The notes below the pieces were generated by a model that saw only the letters and a list, made by a program, of their open reading frames with translations, was not told the origin of the DNA and searched no databases. The position numbers and the translations under genes are program-made. A stretch of 64,000 nucleotides of DNA from Arbacia lixula (taxonomy: Eukaryota; Echinodermata; Echinoidea; Arbacioida; Arbaciidae). Location: assembly GCA_963669155.1 (NCBI GenBank), contig OZ022584.1:7027362-7091361 (forward strand). The letters run 5' to 3'. Each line of letters begins with the position of its first letter. The stretch's first letter is position 1. This document shows positions 47,633 to 60,260 of this stretch, one piece after another.

Positions 47633-50064
47633 CATGTAACCGGCGATTCGCACATGATTTTCACACTAGGTAAATTTCGACCATCAACATACAGTTGCAA
47701 AAGAAAGTGTACGAAAATATGGTTTATCCATGGAGATATCGCAGTTTGAAAAGGTCTCCTTTTCCGTGGTTCGAGAGGTCCAGTGAAGGCCACGACTATC
47801 GAGCTGAAAAGAAAATAGGCGAAAAAAACGCCCACGTTTTGTTTAGCACGAGCGAGCGCTGCCGATAGACTGTTTACATCGAGGTGATTTATGAGGTGAG
47901 GAGGTAAACCGGGTTTGCGAGGTAGTACTGGGGAATAATGTGAACACTGAAAAGAAGTACAACAAAGAGCTTTGCATTTCAAAACTTAGAGCCATTCCAT
48001 CGTGTTTATGGCAGTCAATCGGCAGCGCTCGCTCGTTCTATAGAAATCGTGAGCGTTTTATTTTTCGTCTCGCGAGATCTCACGCGCAGATTTTGCTGCG
48101 CCTAGATTATGAAGGAATTCGACATGCTCGCGAGATCTTTTGCTGGTGTCCTCTGTAAGCATACTAATCAGGAATTTTTTAGACAGGGATTGAGATTATA
48201 TGTTTCTTAATAAATATTTTCATTTTTTTTTCGAAATCCGCAAAGGACTTTTTATGTTATTTGCTTTCAAAAACAGGCCTCAATTTTTTTTTTAAAATAT
48301 GTAAGCTCTCAGATCTTGCTGGATCCTGACCCTTCTATGGATTGTACGATAATGACAGCGGCTCTAAATAGCCAATACTTCAGCGGAGATTTTGATTCCA
48401 ATATTGTTTGGGCTCAAAAATAAAACATTTTTGCTATTCGTCTTCAAAGTGACGCGAGATTTCAGAAATCGTATGGACTTCGCAACCGATATATATGTAA
48501 GCTCTCAGACTTTGCTGGATCCTGACCCTTCTACAAATTGGACGGCAACATCAGTTACAGCTTTGGAAAGCCAGTACTCTAGCGGAGAATTTGATTCCAG
48601 TTTTATTTGGGCTAAAAAATAAAACATTTGTGCTATTCGTCTTCAAAGTGACGAGCATTTTCAGAAATCATACGGACCGCGCAACCGATATTCGTCCGCA
48701 GGCAGCAGAAAACACGCGATTTTATTTTCAGCTCGGTAGTCGTGACCTAGTTCACTTGACCTCTCGAGCCGCGAAAAAGGTCTCCTTTTCAAACTGCGAT
48801 ATCTCCATGAATAAACCATATTTTTTGTACACTTTCTTTTGCAACTGTATGTTGGAGGTTGAAATTTACCAAGTATGAAAAAACATTCAATTACAACAGG
48901 CAGAAAAATATTGCAAATTCGAGATAAATATGTGGTACTAATTAAATGAAGAAAAATGAAAATAAACTCTATATTTCAATGTCAATCGCTTTTGAGCCCC
49001 CAACACTTATAGATCATCTGAAGCGGAATCTATTGTACTTCGTGATCATACTATTTTTTTTTCAACCTCTCCGTGTAGAAGGGTCAGGATCAAGCAAAAT
49101 ATCCACCATGTTCAAATCCACACTGCATGAGACATGGCGAAGTTGTGAGCGATCCTAACCAGCCAATCATAGTCCTCGACCCTTGGATCGCCGGTAGCAT
49201 TTCGCTATTATCGTGGACTGTGATTGGCTGATTAGGATCGTTCACAACTTCGTCACATCTCGCTTATTTTGGATTTGAACATGGTTGATGTTTTGCTGGA
49301 TCCTGACCCTTCTATGGGGGGAGAGTGAAAAATGATGGTATCTCCATAAAGTACAATAAATTCAGCTTCAGATGACCTCTAAATGTTAGGGGCTCGAAAG
49401 CGATTGACATTGAAATTTATTTTCATTTTTTAAATTTTTATTAGAACCACATATTTATCTCTAATTTGCGATATTTTTCTGCCTGTTTTAGTGAAATGTT
49501 TTTTCACACTTGGTACATTTTGACCTCCAACATACAGTTACAAAAGAAAGCGTACGAAAATAATTATCCATAAAATACATTAAATTCCGCTTCAGATGAC
49601 CTCTAAATATTAGGGGCTCAAAGCGATTGACATTAAAATATAGAGTTTATTTTAATTTTTTTCTATTTTCATTAGAGCCACATATTTATCTCGAATTTAA
49701 AATATTTTTCTGCCTATTTTAATGAAATGTTTTTTCATAGTTGGTAAATTTCGACCTCCAACATACAGTTACAAAAGAAAGTGTACGAAAATATGGTATA
49801 TTCATGAAGATATCGCAGTTTGAAAAGGAGACGTTCTCCGCGGTTCTAGAAGTCAAGTGAAGGTCACGACTACCTCGCTGAAAATAAAATAAGCGTATTT
49901 TCCGGTGCCTGCCATTTGGCTGTATACAGTAAGTCATTTAGACAAACAGGAGCTAATCCATGGAAACATTCATAGACTAATAACAATATCTTGAACTTAA
50001 CGCGAGACTGGACCGGTAACCAATGTAAATTACGTAAGACAGGGGATATTGAAGCAGGGAGGTG

Positions 50065-52325
50065 TTATGAAGGAGAAGAAACTCGAGGTAATACATTCAA
50101 ACATCTGTATGGGTTCTAAAGCGTGTTCATGAATGTCAAAAGCATTCCATGATCATGACAATGCTTTGATGTTCCATGTGCTGGGCCGACATCTAATAAT
50201 CTTTAATTGCCCATTTGTCTCTAGATGCTTTGTTTTTGACAAATTTGTTTGCAAATCATAAGGAAGTTAAGTACAGATTATGACAGATCCTTTACTCTGC
50301 TTTTGTTTCGAAAAGTAATGAGGAATCATTAAAAAAAAAGGGAGATATAAGATATTTGTGTTGCTTTCAAACTTGACCAATTTCATCACTTTCCGACATC
50401 TTGTGCATTTGTGGGATCCAACCATTCTGAAAATGATATATTAAGCTGTGTATTATCATTAACGGTGTTTGTGTGCGTTTGCGTGCAGCGGAGATATTTT
50501 ACTTAAAAATCTTGTTTATTTGTGTTTGCTGATACCTGTTATGCTCATGGAAGTATTAATTCCATTAACAGAACGGGACAAGCGAAATGAGACTGTACAT
50601 TTCTTTTGTTCTCTCTGAGAAGCCGTTTTGCCACGCAATCATGTTCATAATTGTTCAAACACCTGAACAGCACCTGTTGAGAACACCATAACTTTTCAGC
50701 GGCTTGGCACATGGCTTCAAAGAGAGAAAGTTGCTTCATCTCCTTCCATAACACATCCCTGATTGAAGCATGTTTCTTCGTACGTGTAACATTAAGTCGT
50801 GCTGTTGAATTTTGGATAGTTTGTAGTCTTTGAATTTTGCGAAGTGGTAATTGAAAATGGAGTTTATTGTTGGTCAAGGAGCGCAGATAAAACAGACTCA
50901 TACTGATCAATACGAGAATTTATATCATCACATAGCAACAAAAATAATTCAGATCGGATAATGTCTTGTCTAAACTCTTCAACGTCGATTGCATGAATTT
51001 TCCTCGTATTAATCTGTAACTTTATTTGCTCAGCTTTAGATGATGTTCAAGGAGCATTTTATAGCTACATGATCAGATGAAAGGTAACTAATTGAGCCGA
51101 CATCACTGACAAAAGTATCAGTTCCACGTGTTAAGATAAGGTCGAGAGCATGTCCGTCCTTATGTGTTGCAAAACATATTATGCTGTTGAAGGTTAAGTG
51201 AAGTTATCAAGTTCAAGAGATTATACAGTGTACTAATATCACATCTAACCTTGTTTGATAGACTGGAGCTACTTCCCCTAGTACCATTTTTAGTGTTATA
51301 TGCATTAACAGTAGAAGGGCCTGGATTAGAGTGGATGCATTATATTAATTGTAATTGAAAAGGTACATGAACATGAATCTGTGGGATAACACAGTACTCT
51401 TTTCCCAACGTACTTTCCATTTACACCTTGAAAGCACCTTTCATGTAAACTTGTAAACATATATGTATTGATATACAGTTCAGATGTAGGCCTACATGTA
51501 CAGTATAGGTAAGTACGTGTACAAGAAGAGAGCAAAGGGACAAGACTTACAGTCACGGATAGCATATGAATGAAACCATAATGAATAAGTGCTTAAGTCT
51601 GCTATGAGCAGCATGAACATTCAAGTAGAATCAGGGATATGTTATGGAAGGATATGAAACAACATTCTTTCTTTGAGCTCATGCGTGGCACCGCCGAAAA
51701 AATATGTAGTCTCAGCATGTGCTTTTCAAGTTTTTTAACAATAACGAACAGGATTGCCAGCAACGGTTTCTCAGAGAGAACAAAAGAAATGTAGAGTCTT
51801 ATTTCGCTTGTCCACTTCTGTTGGATTGCATTAATACTTTTATGAGGAAAGATATCAGCGAACAAAAATAAACAGTTTTTTAAGTAAAATATCTCAGCTG
51901 CACGCAAATTCACGCAAACTGTGTTAATGAAAATAAACAGCTTAATATGTAATTTTGATAAGGATTGCATCCAACATTTCCGGAAATCTCCGGAAAGTGA
52001 AGAAATTTGTTAATTATGTAAGTAAGAATATTATCTTATATCTCCGTTTGTGCATCATTCGGCAATAATTTAGAAGGAAACACGAATACAGAATCTTTAG
52101 TGGTGTTGACTTTATCTTTCTTGGAAATTACAAAAAAAATATGATAAGAAACACAGCTTCGAGAAACAAAACAGGGAATTAAAGATAAGTTGACGGCAGC
52201 AAAATGACGGTGCGCACATGGGACATCAAAGCAATGCAGTGATTGTGGAATGCTTTTGACATTCATTAGCACGCGTTAGTATCCATACAGATGTTTGAAT
52301 ATATTATGCTTGAGTTGTCACTCCT
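50065..52325. mobile_element. 2.3-kb foldback of two inverted LINE-derived arms
   Basis: The left arm (about 50065-50780) and right arm (about 51605-52325) are inverted copies. CATTCAAACATCTGTATGG at 50096 matches CCATACAGATGTTTGAATAT at 52284, AGCATTCCATGATCATGACA and CAAGCGAAATGAGACTGTAC have partners at 52240 and 51810. The left arm encodes a reverse-transcriptase tail fragment, so the pair is two head-to-head 3' fragments of a retroelement or a foldback that captured one. Confidence 0.65.
50545..50910 (-). pseudogene. LINE reverse-transcriptase C-terminal fragment
   Basis: A 121-codon minus-strand frame contains LPLRKIQRLQTIQNSTARLN followed by RTKKHASIRDVL WKEM. This resembles the L..(L)Q..QN.AARL....(K/R)..HI(T/R)..L stretch near the end of non-LTR reverse transcriptases (CR1/L2/Jockey-like groups). 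The catalytic palm motifs are not present. The inverted arm near 51605-51970 carries a more decayed counterpart. Confidence 0.6.
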
Positions 52326-52908
52326 TCCTAACATATCCCTGGTAGAATCAGGAAGGTGTTAGTACTGGAGTCAGCACGAAGAGTAATTTATTCCTACACC
52401 AGTTGCGTTCATTGATAGCACAATAGAATATTCAACGAGTTTGGTTTTTTGATCCAATGACGACCGCCGCCAAATATGCAAAACAAATTTTGGATGCATT
52501 TAGAGGAATATATATTCTGTGTGCACAGAAGATTTCAGAGCCACTTCATGTACTGAAGTGCATGTGCAGTAGTCGGACATCTTATAATGATACGATTCTG
52601 TGAATTTCAAATTATATCGTCGCTTCGTTTTTATGATAAATTGAGAATACTGTGGAAAGCATGTCAGAGAAATGCCTCCATGTCGCACATCGGGCAGTAA
52701 TATTTCCTTATAAATATCTTGTAAATCGTTTATTGAGTGTTCCACCTTCCATGGAAACACTGCCTCAATTTCGTGTCCGGAGGTGTCCGAAAAAGTTACG
52801 GACCAAATTATTTCTACAATTTTATCAAATTTTCCCTTCGCTCACCCCCAAACTAATTCCCAGTGTGTGTCAGAGGAAGGCACTACCTATGAGGCGGCGG
52901 TCATCATA

Positions 52909-54498
52909 AGGGCCATTTTCATTACAAAAAATCGAGAAGTTAAAAATCGCAAAATTTTACAATCGTGTTACGCGAAGTTAGAAAAATCTCGATTTTTCGG
53001 AACGAACTACGCATGCCCAGCACGCTCGATCGACCATTCCCGGCATGCAATTCGTTTCGCGCGAAGTTTGTTACACAAAATTGATTCGCTCGGTCAAGCT
53101 AGCTTCAAGCAAAACTTAGTAGGGTTCGAATGCATGTACGCGTACGCACAATCGCCGTGTACAAAACAGCAATCTGACGTAGTATTTTCCCGAAGGAGCA
53201 GGGCAATCCCATGGTGTAAACATCTTTAACAGTTCAACATCTTCCGTGACTAGGCTAGTCGAACATCTCGATTAGTTGTTAGACTCATCCCAGATAAGGT
53301 TAGTCCAAAGTTCATCTGTGACTACGATTAGATTAAACGTTAGGTTACCGGCACGTTTATTAATTTTCCGTGGCTAGTACTAGCAGCAGCTACCCAGTAC
53401 TGCTAGTGCTACATGTAGTGCATAACAACGTTAAGCGCGTCAAGATGAAAACGCACTACAGACCAACTTTTTAAGACCATATTTATCAGTTTCTCTTATA
53501 GTTGCAGAGTATGTAGCGCAGTGCGGTCATCAGCGAATTGATCTAGTTTAGTGAGTGCAGCTGCCGTCCATACAGATCTGCTTTGATGTTGATAGATAAA
53601 TAAACAATACACAGTAGAAACATGCAGTACTATATAGTACGACACTCCGCATCCGATATGACAGTAGCCTAGCCTAAAATGTACGTAGTACTGGAGCTCA
53701 CATATCAGCTGGCTACTCAATCGCGCGCTACTGCATAGCAGACGCCGGAAGTCACGTGAATAAAATCGAGATTTTTTGCTGTGTGTGTTCTCATTGCAAA
53801 AAATCGCGAAGTTACGGTGCGAAGTTAGAAAAATCGCGCTCTGACTTGCGAAGTTTCATGCGAAGTTTCGGACGGCTGTTGGAACGGTTGCTAGGCAACT
53901 TTCACCCTAACTTCGAGATTTCTTAAAGGTGATATTCATAGGAAATAAAATCAAATAAATGTAGTTTATTTTATCATTGAATGAGTTATTAAAGCAATTT
54001 ATGCAGCTAACATGCCATGAAAGTGTTCAGTTTTGTGTTTAATGAAAGTCAAATTTTACTAAATTGACTCTCTTCCTGACCTACGAAATCGCCTCAGGGA
54101 AAGTGGCGTTGTGTGTTCGTCACAGCCGGGATACGCTTCACAATGACCATTGTGTATCACACCTGTTAATCCACTAGCAACTGCCATCACAGTTTCATTA
54201 ACAATGCATGATGCTTCAGGCGGAAAAGCTAGAAGCTGCGGATTGGCATGTTTGATGCACAATAACGCATCCCTTTTCTTACGTCAGACCTAAAGGCCGT
54301 TTCGGATGACAGTAGGTCAAATTTGTCCCCGAGAAAACGGTGATTGTTTTCACCCTAATTTCGCTTTTTGGAAAGTGATATATTGTTTAAACGTCATCCA
54401 AGCTCATTGTATGGCTTATAAGCTTTCTGTAGATGAATATCTTCATATTTTTGGATTTTCTATGAATATCACCTTTAAGTCCAATGAGAATGGCCCTA
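52909..54498. mobile_element. Nested 1.6-kb element with AGGGCCATTTTCATT ends
   Basis: AGGGCCATTTTCATT at the left and AATGAGAATGGCCCT at the right are inverted, flanked by ATA. The body repeats GCGAAGTTAGAAAAATCGC-like words, as does the short relative at 17612-17760. The other arm of the surrounding foldback (near 57095) preserves the empty site. It is itself interrupted by the element at 53923. Confidence 0.8.
53923..54478. mobile_element. TTAA-flanked element inside the nested element
   Basis: TTAAAGGTGATATTCATAG and CTATGAATATCACCTTTAA are perfect inverted ends with TTAA at both edges. The interior (TGTATCACACCTGTTAATCC, ATGATGCTTCAGGCGG, TTGATGCACAATAACG) is about 70-75% alike to 58310-58440, so another decayed copy lies there. 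Confidence 0.8.
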
Positions 54499-55008
54499 TA
54501 GATCAAGGGAAGTCATCCGAGCGCAGTCCATCCATGATAGGTCCATAGTAGAATCAAGCATCTAAAAATGGTTTACTACAATAGCACCGACACAGATGGC
54601 CACACATAATGAATAGGCCTTTGGCTACACGTACACACTAGAGACCTTTTGGTTGTGTACAAATGCATTAGGCCAACATGGCTACAGCTTTCTACTTACA
54701 GTCTGAAGAAATCCAAAATGAAGTTCAAGTTAATGCTGAAACAACACTCAATATTGTCAGTTGAAGCCAGTCCAGTAGAATCACTACCACATAATGATCA
54801 ATCTGCTACAAAATTCAACACTTGATAGGAACTCAGTACCAATAAATCTAAAGTACAGAGGAGAGAGCTGGAGCAGCTGTCACGCGCTCCACCAAGCCTC
54901 TCAAGAAAAAAAAAAGTGCAGCTCAAATGTGCAACTCAAAAGTGCAGCACAGCAACAACTTACCATCACCCTGAGTTACACTAACAGCGCTCAAACTTTC
55001 TGAATATA

Positions 55009-55293
55009 CTAACATGGAAGAATTTTATGGTTCAAATCGTGTTTCCACAGAATTGCACAACCGCCATGTGGCCTTCCTGATACTAAAACCCGATCATCCA
55101 TAGCACTGACACAATGTTTACCCACACCATTGCTGCTGTCAAGTTTATCAAACCAGTCATATTGTGATTCATACAATCCTTGTTCTTGTAGAAATAAAAT
55201 GTCACACTGTTTAAAAACATGGTTCAGAAAAGGTAACTTTGCGTCATTACAACACTGACAGTTATGGGATATAAAAGTTAAGTTGTGACTCAT
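55009..55293 (-). pseudogene. LINE endonuclease-domain fragment
   Basis: A 95-codon frame reads LTFISHNCQCCND, CDILFLQEQGLYESQYDWF and VGKHCVSAMDDRVLVSGRPH then GGCAILW. The LQE metal-site glutamate and the (V).GRP.GGCAILW block match the apurinic-type endonuclease domain of non-LTR retrotransposons. Later parts of the element are absent nearby. Confidence 0.8.
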
Positions 55294-55521
55294 ATTCTCA
55301 TTGGAGGTTCACGGTTTATTGTCAACTATTCCCGGGATTCAGTCTTTTATCCCTCCATTTCTGAACACACTCAGAAGGCCGTGTGTTTCCGTCCATGACC
55401 TGTCCTTACAAGTAACCGGAACATATGTCGCGACCGGATTTTTCACTTCAACCCACTGTTATTGTCTTTTAACACGCTAATAAGACGAGTTGCAGAGTTC
55501 TGTACAACCCGACACAACCAT

Positions 55522-55553
55522 TGAACTATACCACTACGTAGTGGTATAGTTCA
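55522..55553. repeat. Perfect 32-bp palindrome
   Basis: TGAACTATACCACTAC is followed directly by its exact complement GTAGTGGTATAGTTCA with no spacer. It abuts the hairpin MITE at 55558. Confidence 0.97.
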
Positions 55554-55557
55554 GTGG

Positions 55558-55745
55558 ACACAACCCAGTCTGTCAACATCTATGTTTGGTAACATAGACT
55601 ATGCCCTAATCCCATCCTCGCTCCTTCTCTTAAATGAAGCCAGAGGAGCTATGACATAATTCGGGCGTAGTCTGTGTTACCAGACATAGTTGTTTACAGA
55701 CTGGGTTGTGTACATGCACCTCACAGCCTATAGTACCTAGGCTAG
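55558..55745. mobile_element. Hairpin MITE, copy 2 (full-length)
   Basis: ACACAACCCAGTCTGTCAAC at 55558 pairs with GTTTACAGACTGGGTTGTGT ending at 55711. Inner pairing includes TTTGGTAACATAGACTATGC and its complement. The downstream CATGCACCTCACAGCC is shared with copy 1 at 45571. Confidence 0.8.
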
Positions 55746-57050
55746 GAAGGGGCCGTTCCGAAAAATAAAGGTGACACATCACAAATGCACGAATTAATCG
55801 CTCCGTAGTTAATCTATCACACTGCCAATATTTCCAATTTTGTGAAGTGCAAAAGATGCAGATCTGCATTTCCGTGAAACAAAATTGTCCGTAGTATCCA
55901 TCTAATACATTTAACTCTGGGATGTGTATGGTTGACTCGAGGAGGTCATACGTACCAGCAATAATCTATTCACACTCACTCTTAATATGAACCCCCCCCC
56001 CCCCCTCCCTTCCCCCGATAACATTATGAATGATTGCAAAGATAGTTATGATAAAGATACATCCCTTCACGTTTCGTCCTCACATAATGACATGATAACA
56101 TAAAGATGTGCATACAATATGCCTGGTATCTTTCTGGAGGAAACAAACTTAGTCTCACTCACCAATATGCCTATACTCCACTCGCCAGCGATCCGCCCAA
56201 AAGCGATGTAAAATTGATAGCGCATGTCAGGTGCTTGCAGATCATGGGCTTGTTTGTCAGAATGAGAGTCGCACGGGGTATTATATAACGTTCTGCTAAA
56301 TATATAGCGGTGTGTTATTGAGGCGCTGTTTACAATATATGACGCACGACTAATTTTGAATTTTTGTTATGCAACAATGATGATTGTGAATTCGTAAAAG
56401 GGCTCGGGGAGAAAAGGCTAGGCATGGAGTGGAATCAGATATCATTGTATTGATATTCCCCGTGACATATATGGTACATCACGTCGCCTATAGTTATCAT
56501 CATGTTCATATATTATTACGAAATACACCGCAATTGGAGTGGTTCATTATTAAATGCTCTCTCCTCCCTCTCCCTCTCTCCCTCATTCTACCCCCTCTCC
56601 CCTCTTTCTCTCTCTCTTTCTCTCTTTTCCCTGTCTCCTTCACTCTATCATCTAATATGTTATAAACATATTTACATACCATCAAGCCTTGGCTTGTCGT
56701 AACAATCTGCTTGCTATTATATTTTAATTGCATATATTGGGTATCAAACAGAAAATCTAGCTTTTTGTCGAGGGGGGAGGGGGGACGAGAGATGCCAAAA
56801 TCATGTGTGTGAACATATCATATCTTTGTATAATGTGTTTGTACATTTTGTATATATGCATATGTGTGCACGATTGAACCCTTGTCTGTATATGGGTGTT
56901 TGTAAAGTGTGCACATGAGGATGCATAATTATGTGCTTCAAAATGGGTTAACGGATCATTTGTTTGGACTGTTGACTACCGTCTGTTTTGCATATTACTG
57001 TAAAAGAAATCGTATGATGTGAATATAGGAATAATTAAGAGTTTCATAGG
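55746..57050. other. Core of the 5.4-kb foldback, no gene
   Basis: It contains a C run near 55990, a pyrimidine-rich stretch 56555-56645 and otherwise AT-rich sequence. No recognised coding feature. Confidence 0.4.
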
Positions 57051-57786
57051 AGCATGGACCTGTCATGGATGGACTGCGCTCAGACAGACTTCCTTAATCA
57101 ATGATGACCGCTGCCTCATAAAAATTCAAGACATTCAGGTGTTTTTAAACAATATGCTGTATTTCTAATTAGGTAGTGCCTTCATCTGAATAACAAAAGA
57201 AAATCTGTTTTGAGAAATATGTCAACCGTTCAGCCTTCGCTGAGAGTTAAAGGCTGATCCCTTTACACACACTGGAAATTAGTTTGGGGGTGAGCGAAGG
57301 GACATTTTGATAAAATTGTAGAAATAATTTGGCCCGTTACTTTTTCGGACAGCTCCGGACCCGAAATTGAGCTTGTTTCTATGGAAGGTGGAGCACTCAA
57401 TAAACGATTTACAAGATATTTATAAGGAAATTTATGTGCGACATGGAGGCATTTCTCTGACATGCTTTCCACCGTATTCTCAATTTATCATAAAACGAAG
57501 GGACGATATAATTTGAAATTCACAGAATCGTATCAATATAAGATGTACTACTACTGCACATGCACTTCAGTACATGAAGTGGCTCTGAAATCTTTTGCGC
57601 ATACAGAATATATATTCCTCTAAATGAATCCAAAATTTGTTTTGCATATTTGGCTGCGGTCGTCACGGGATCAAAGAACCAAACTCGTTGAATATTCTAT
57701 TGTGCTATCAATGAACGCGACTGGTGTAGGAATAAATTACTCTTCGTGCTGACTCCAGTTCTAACACCTTCCTGATAGGAGGGAAG

Positions 57787-57834
57787 GTGTGTGTGTGTGT
57801 ATGTGTGTGTGTGTGTGTGGGGGGGGGGGGGGGG
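57787..57834. repeat. TG microsatellite followed by a G run
   Basis: TGTGTGTG arrays run straight into about 17 G just outside the right end of the 5.4-kb foldback, the same TG-to-G junction as at 37020. Confidence 0.9.
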
Positions 57835-59557
57835 TTGTACAAGATGGATCTACCGGTACGCAGATCTCTTTACACAGTTTGGCAAACTCATCGACTGGCG
57901 CAATTTTGTGAGCATCGGGTGGTTCTAGACGTATTATAGTACAGCGCCCCACGGAACTCCTATCAGCACAACGATTCGAGTGATCGCGCGATCATCCGTC
58001 GCGCGGTGTGTACACGAATTCGGACTGATAAAACACGTCTAGATTCTAGACCAGGGCGGTTATGGTATTCACACTGTAAACTGTAGGTATAATATTAAAA
58101 CAAAACTCTTAAAACTTGAAAATGATTAACAAAAGGTTACAACTCAAATCAATCTGAAAATTTCACATCATAAATTCAAAGGATGTCAAACTTTTTAGAA
58201 GCATAATTTCGTGACATTTCATCTCTTATTATTTTTGTAATAGTCCTTGGAATATTTTCACTTTTTGACCTCAAAAGTTGGGTGTATTAGATTATCAATA
58301 CAAATCACAACAATGTTAGTTGTGCATCACACCTGTGAATTTACTTCCTACTTCCATTACAGTTTTTTTAATAATTCATGAAGCTTCTGGCAGAGATTTT
58401 ACGGGTTGACACTTGATGCACGATTGTGTTCTGATTGATTATCCGATACACACAAATTTTGAGGTCCAAATTTGTCCAAAAGTTATATTCTCATTTAATA
58501 TCCCAGATATAATAACAAGAAAAATAACTGATCACATTTAAAGTAGCCTACTCTTAAATTTGTTTAGCTTCACTCGAGTTGTTACTAATTTTGTCATTAT
58601 TTTTCAAAAGTGTTGAAACACCTAGTACATAATCATAATCTTATACATGTATATTTTGTCTGTTTCAGTCTCATTTTTCTCGCTATTTAATCTCTTCACT
58701 TCATGTAGTAGACCAATTAATTATTGCCTCTCCCCATTGCATTAACTTTGCTGTCCTTCTTATATGTTTGACAATATTATGTGCGTCTCCCATGTCCAAA
58801 ATTCATATGAACTCTGCATTGAGGTTTCCTTGTTTGAAATCATTTAGGCGTAGACTTCTTTAAAATCAAGACGAGCACTGTTTTTCATGTGCCCTCATCT
58901 ACTTTTTATTTCTTTTTAGCAATCTGTACATGGATGTTCATTAACTGTTTTTTTTTTCTTAATTCTAATTTTAGTTCTCAAGTTCCAGCTCTCTCTTTCT
59001 AAATGCTCTTACTTTCTAATACAACTTTCTCAATTACATGCATTACATGTATTTCTATTTGATCTTCTTTTCACCTGTCAAGTCCCTTCACTCCTTCTTT
59101 TAATTCTTCAACAATGCAAAATACAAAGTTGTATATAAAGATATTATCAAGAATAAATCTAAATATTTACACAAAAATTCATGTATAAAATGGCAATATT
59201 GCGTGATTAGATTACAGATCATGTTACCTGCTTTAACACATACTAAATATTGAAAGACTATGGCCTTGAGTACGAACACATGTATCACAGTGCAGTTTGG
59301 TTATATACGTCTTGCGAACAAGGAACATGGTTAAACCCTGACTCGATTCATGTACCTTAATATCCTATCAAAGGATTCCTGATATGCCCCAAACGTTTTT
59401 CTCGGCAGTTTGTAAACATTTAGAAAAAATTACCAAATGGGGGTAGATTTCATATATCATGATCATATACCAAGCAAGACATGAAATCACATAATAGTTG
59501 TTATTGATATGTCCATTATACTGTAGATAGGAAATAAATTAAAGATATGATTAAATG

Positions 59558-59594
<37 letters not shown>

Positions 59595-59854
59595 CGAAAG
59601 AGGCGCTGATCTACCTCAGAGATGCCAAGGTCAGAGATCAGCAAGGCGTGAGATTTTGCGCGAGGGTCTTCGGTCGTAGAGAAAAAAAAAACGGTCTAAA
59701 AAAAACCACTTTATAATATCCCAAGGAGCGTGGGGGGGGGGGGGGTAATGAAATCTTACAGTAAAAGCTTCGCATCTGAGTCATATCCAGCAATAACTCG
59801 TATCACATTGGACCAGAAGCAGATCATACCAGAGTGCTTTTCTCAGAGTTCCAT
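57835..59854. other. Intergenic, AT-rich, with decayed repeat copy
   Basis: 58310-58440 is related to the interior of the element at 53923 (TGCATCACACCTGTGAAT, AATTCATGAAGCTTCTGGC, CACTTGATGCACGAT). An AT microsatellite (TA, about 31 bp) occupies 59562-59592. No exon is supported. Confidence 0.5.
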
Positions 59855-60080
59855 TTAAAAGGAATATACTGTACTGGGAAGACAACAAAGCCTTTAAAGG
59901 TGATCGTGAGCAATCATCTTGCCAATTAATGGTCTTAAATTCATGTGTTGTCCGTTTTAGAAACTTGCTGAAAGTTCCAAAATGGACAATACATGAATTT
60001 AAGACCATTGGCAAGATTAATTGGTCACGATCACCTTTTGAAGGCTTTTTGTCTTCCCAGTACATGTACATTCCCTTTAA
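59855..60080. mobile_element. TTAA-flanked foldback MITE, copy 4 (loop-deleted)
   Basis: TTAA lies at 59855-59858 and 60077-60080. The arms match the family at 1319, 15669 and 24529, but the central block with CCCGAACATTTTGAG is missing. The two arms therefore meet almost directly at GCTGAAAGTTCCAAAATGG, giving a 226-bp near-continuous hairpin. Confidence 0.9.
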
Positions 60081-60260
60081 CCATTTACAGCCTCTTCTGT
60101 CACTTTATTGCAACAGAGTTTATCCAATTGAACTTTATTGAAGACCTTCCCTACATTGGCTGCATTGTTCATCCTCTGTCATTGAAGTTTTTCCTTCTTG
60201 ACTTCTCCGCTCTTTGGTTAAAATGTCTTTGAAGTTTGATCATTGTATTTTTCCTCGCAG

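Larger units (their letters stand above)
45778..49925. mobile_element. Modular 4.1-kb foldback element
   Basis: An about 400-bp terminal module (GGCAGCAGAAAACACGCG, GCTCGGTAGTCGTGACC, GTACACTTTCTTTTGCAACT, TTTTGAGCCCC, GCTTTTGAGCCCC, AGAAGGGTCAGGATC) occurs five times: 45778-46180 forward, 47650-47850 reverse, 48690-49165 forward, 49170-49530 reverse and 49540-49925 reverse. The outermost copies are inverted and define the ends. A spacer with palindromic words and a CA microsatellite lies between copies. No transposase was found. Confidence 0.75.
52348..57774. mobile_element. 5.4-kb foldback element (about 600-bp arms) with nested insertions
   Basis: TCAGGAAGGTGTTAGTACTG at the left and CTAACACCTTCCTGAT at the right are the outer inverted ends. 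Pairing continues through GAGTAATTTATTCCTACACC, ACTTCATGTACTGAAGTGCA, GCATGTCAGAGAAATGCCTC and GCGCAGTCCATCCATGA. The left arm is split by the element at 52909-54498; the right arm (57052-57774) keeps the uninterrupted sequence. The core (54546-57050) holds a LINE endonuclease remnant and other repeats. Confidence 0.75.
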
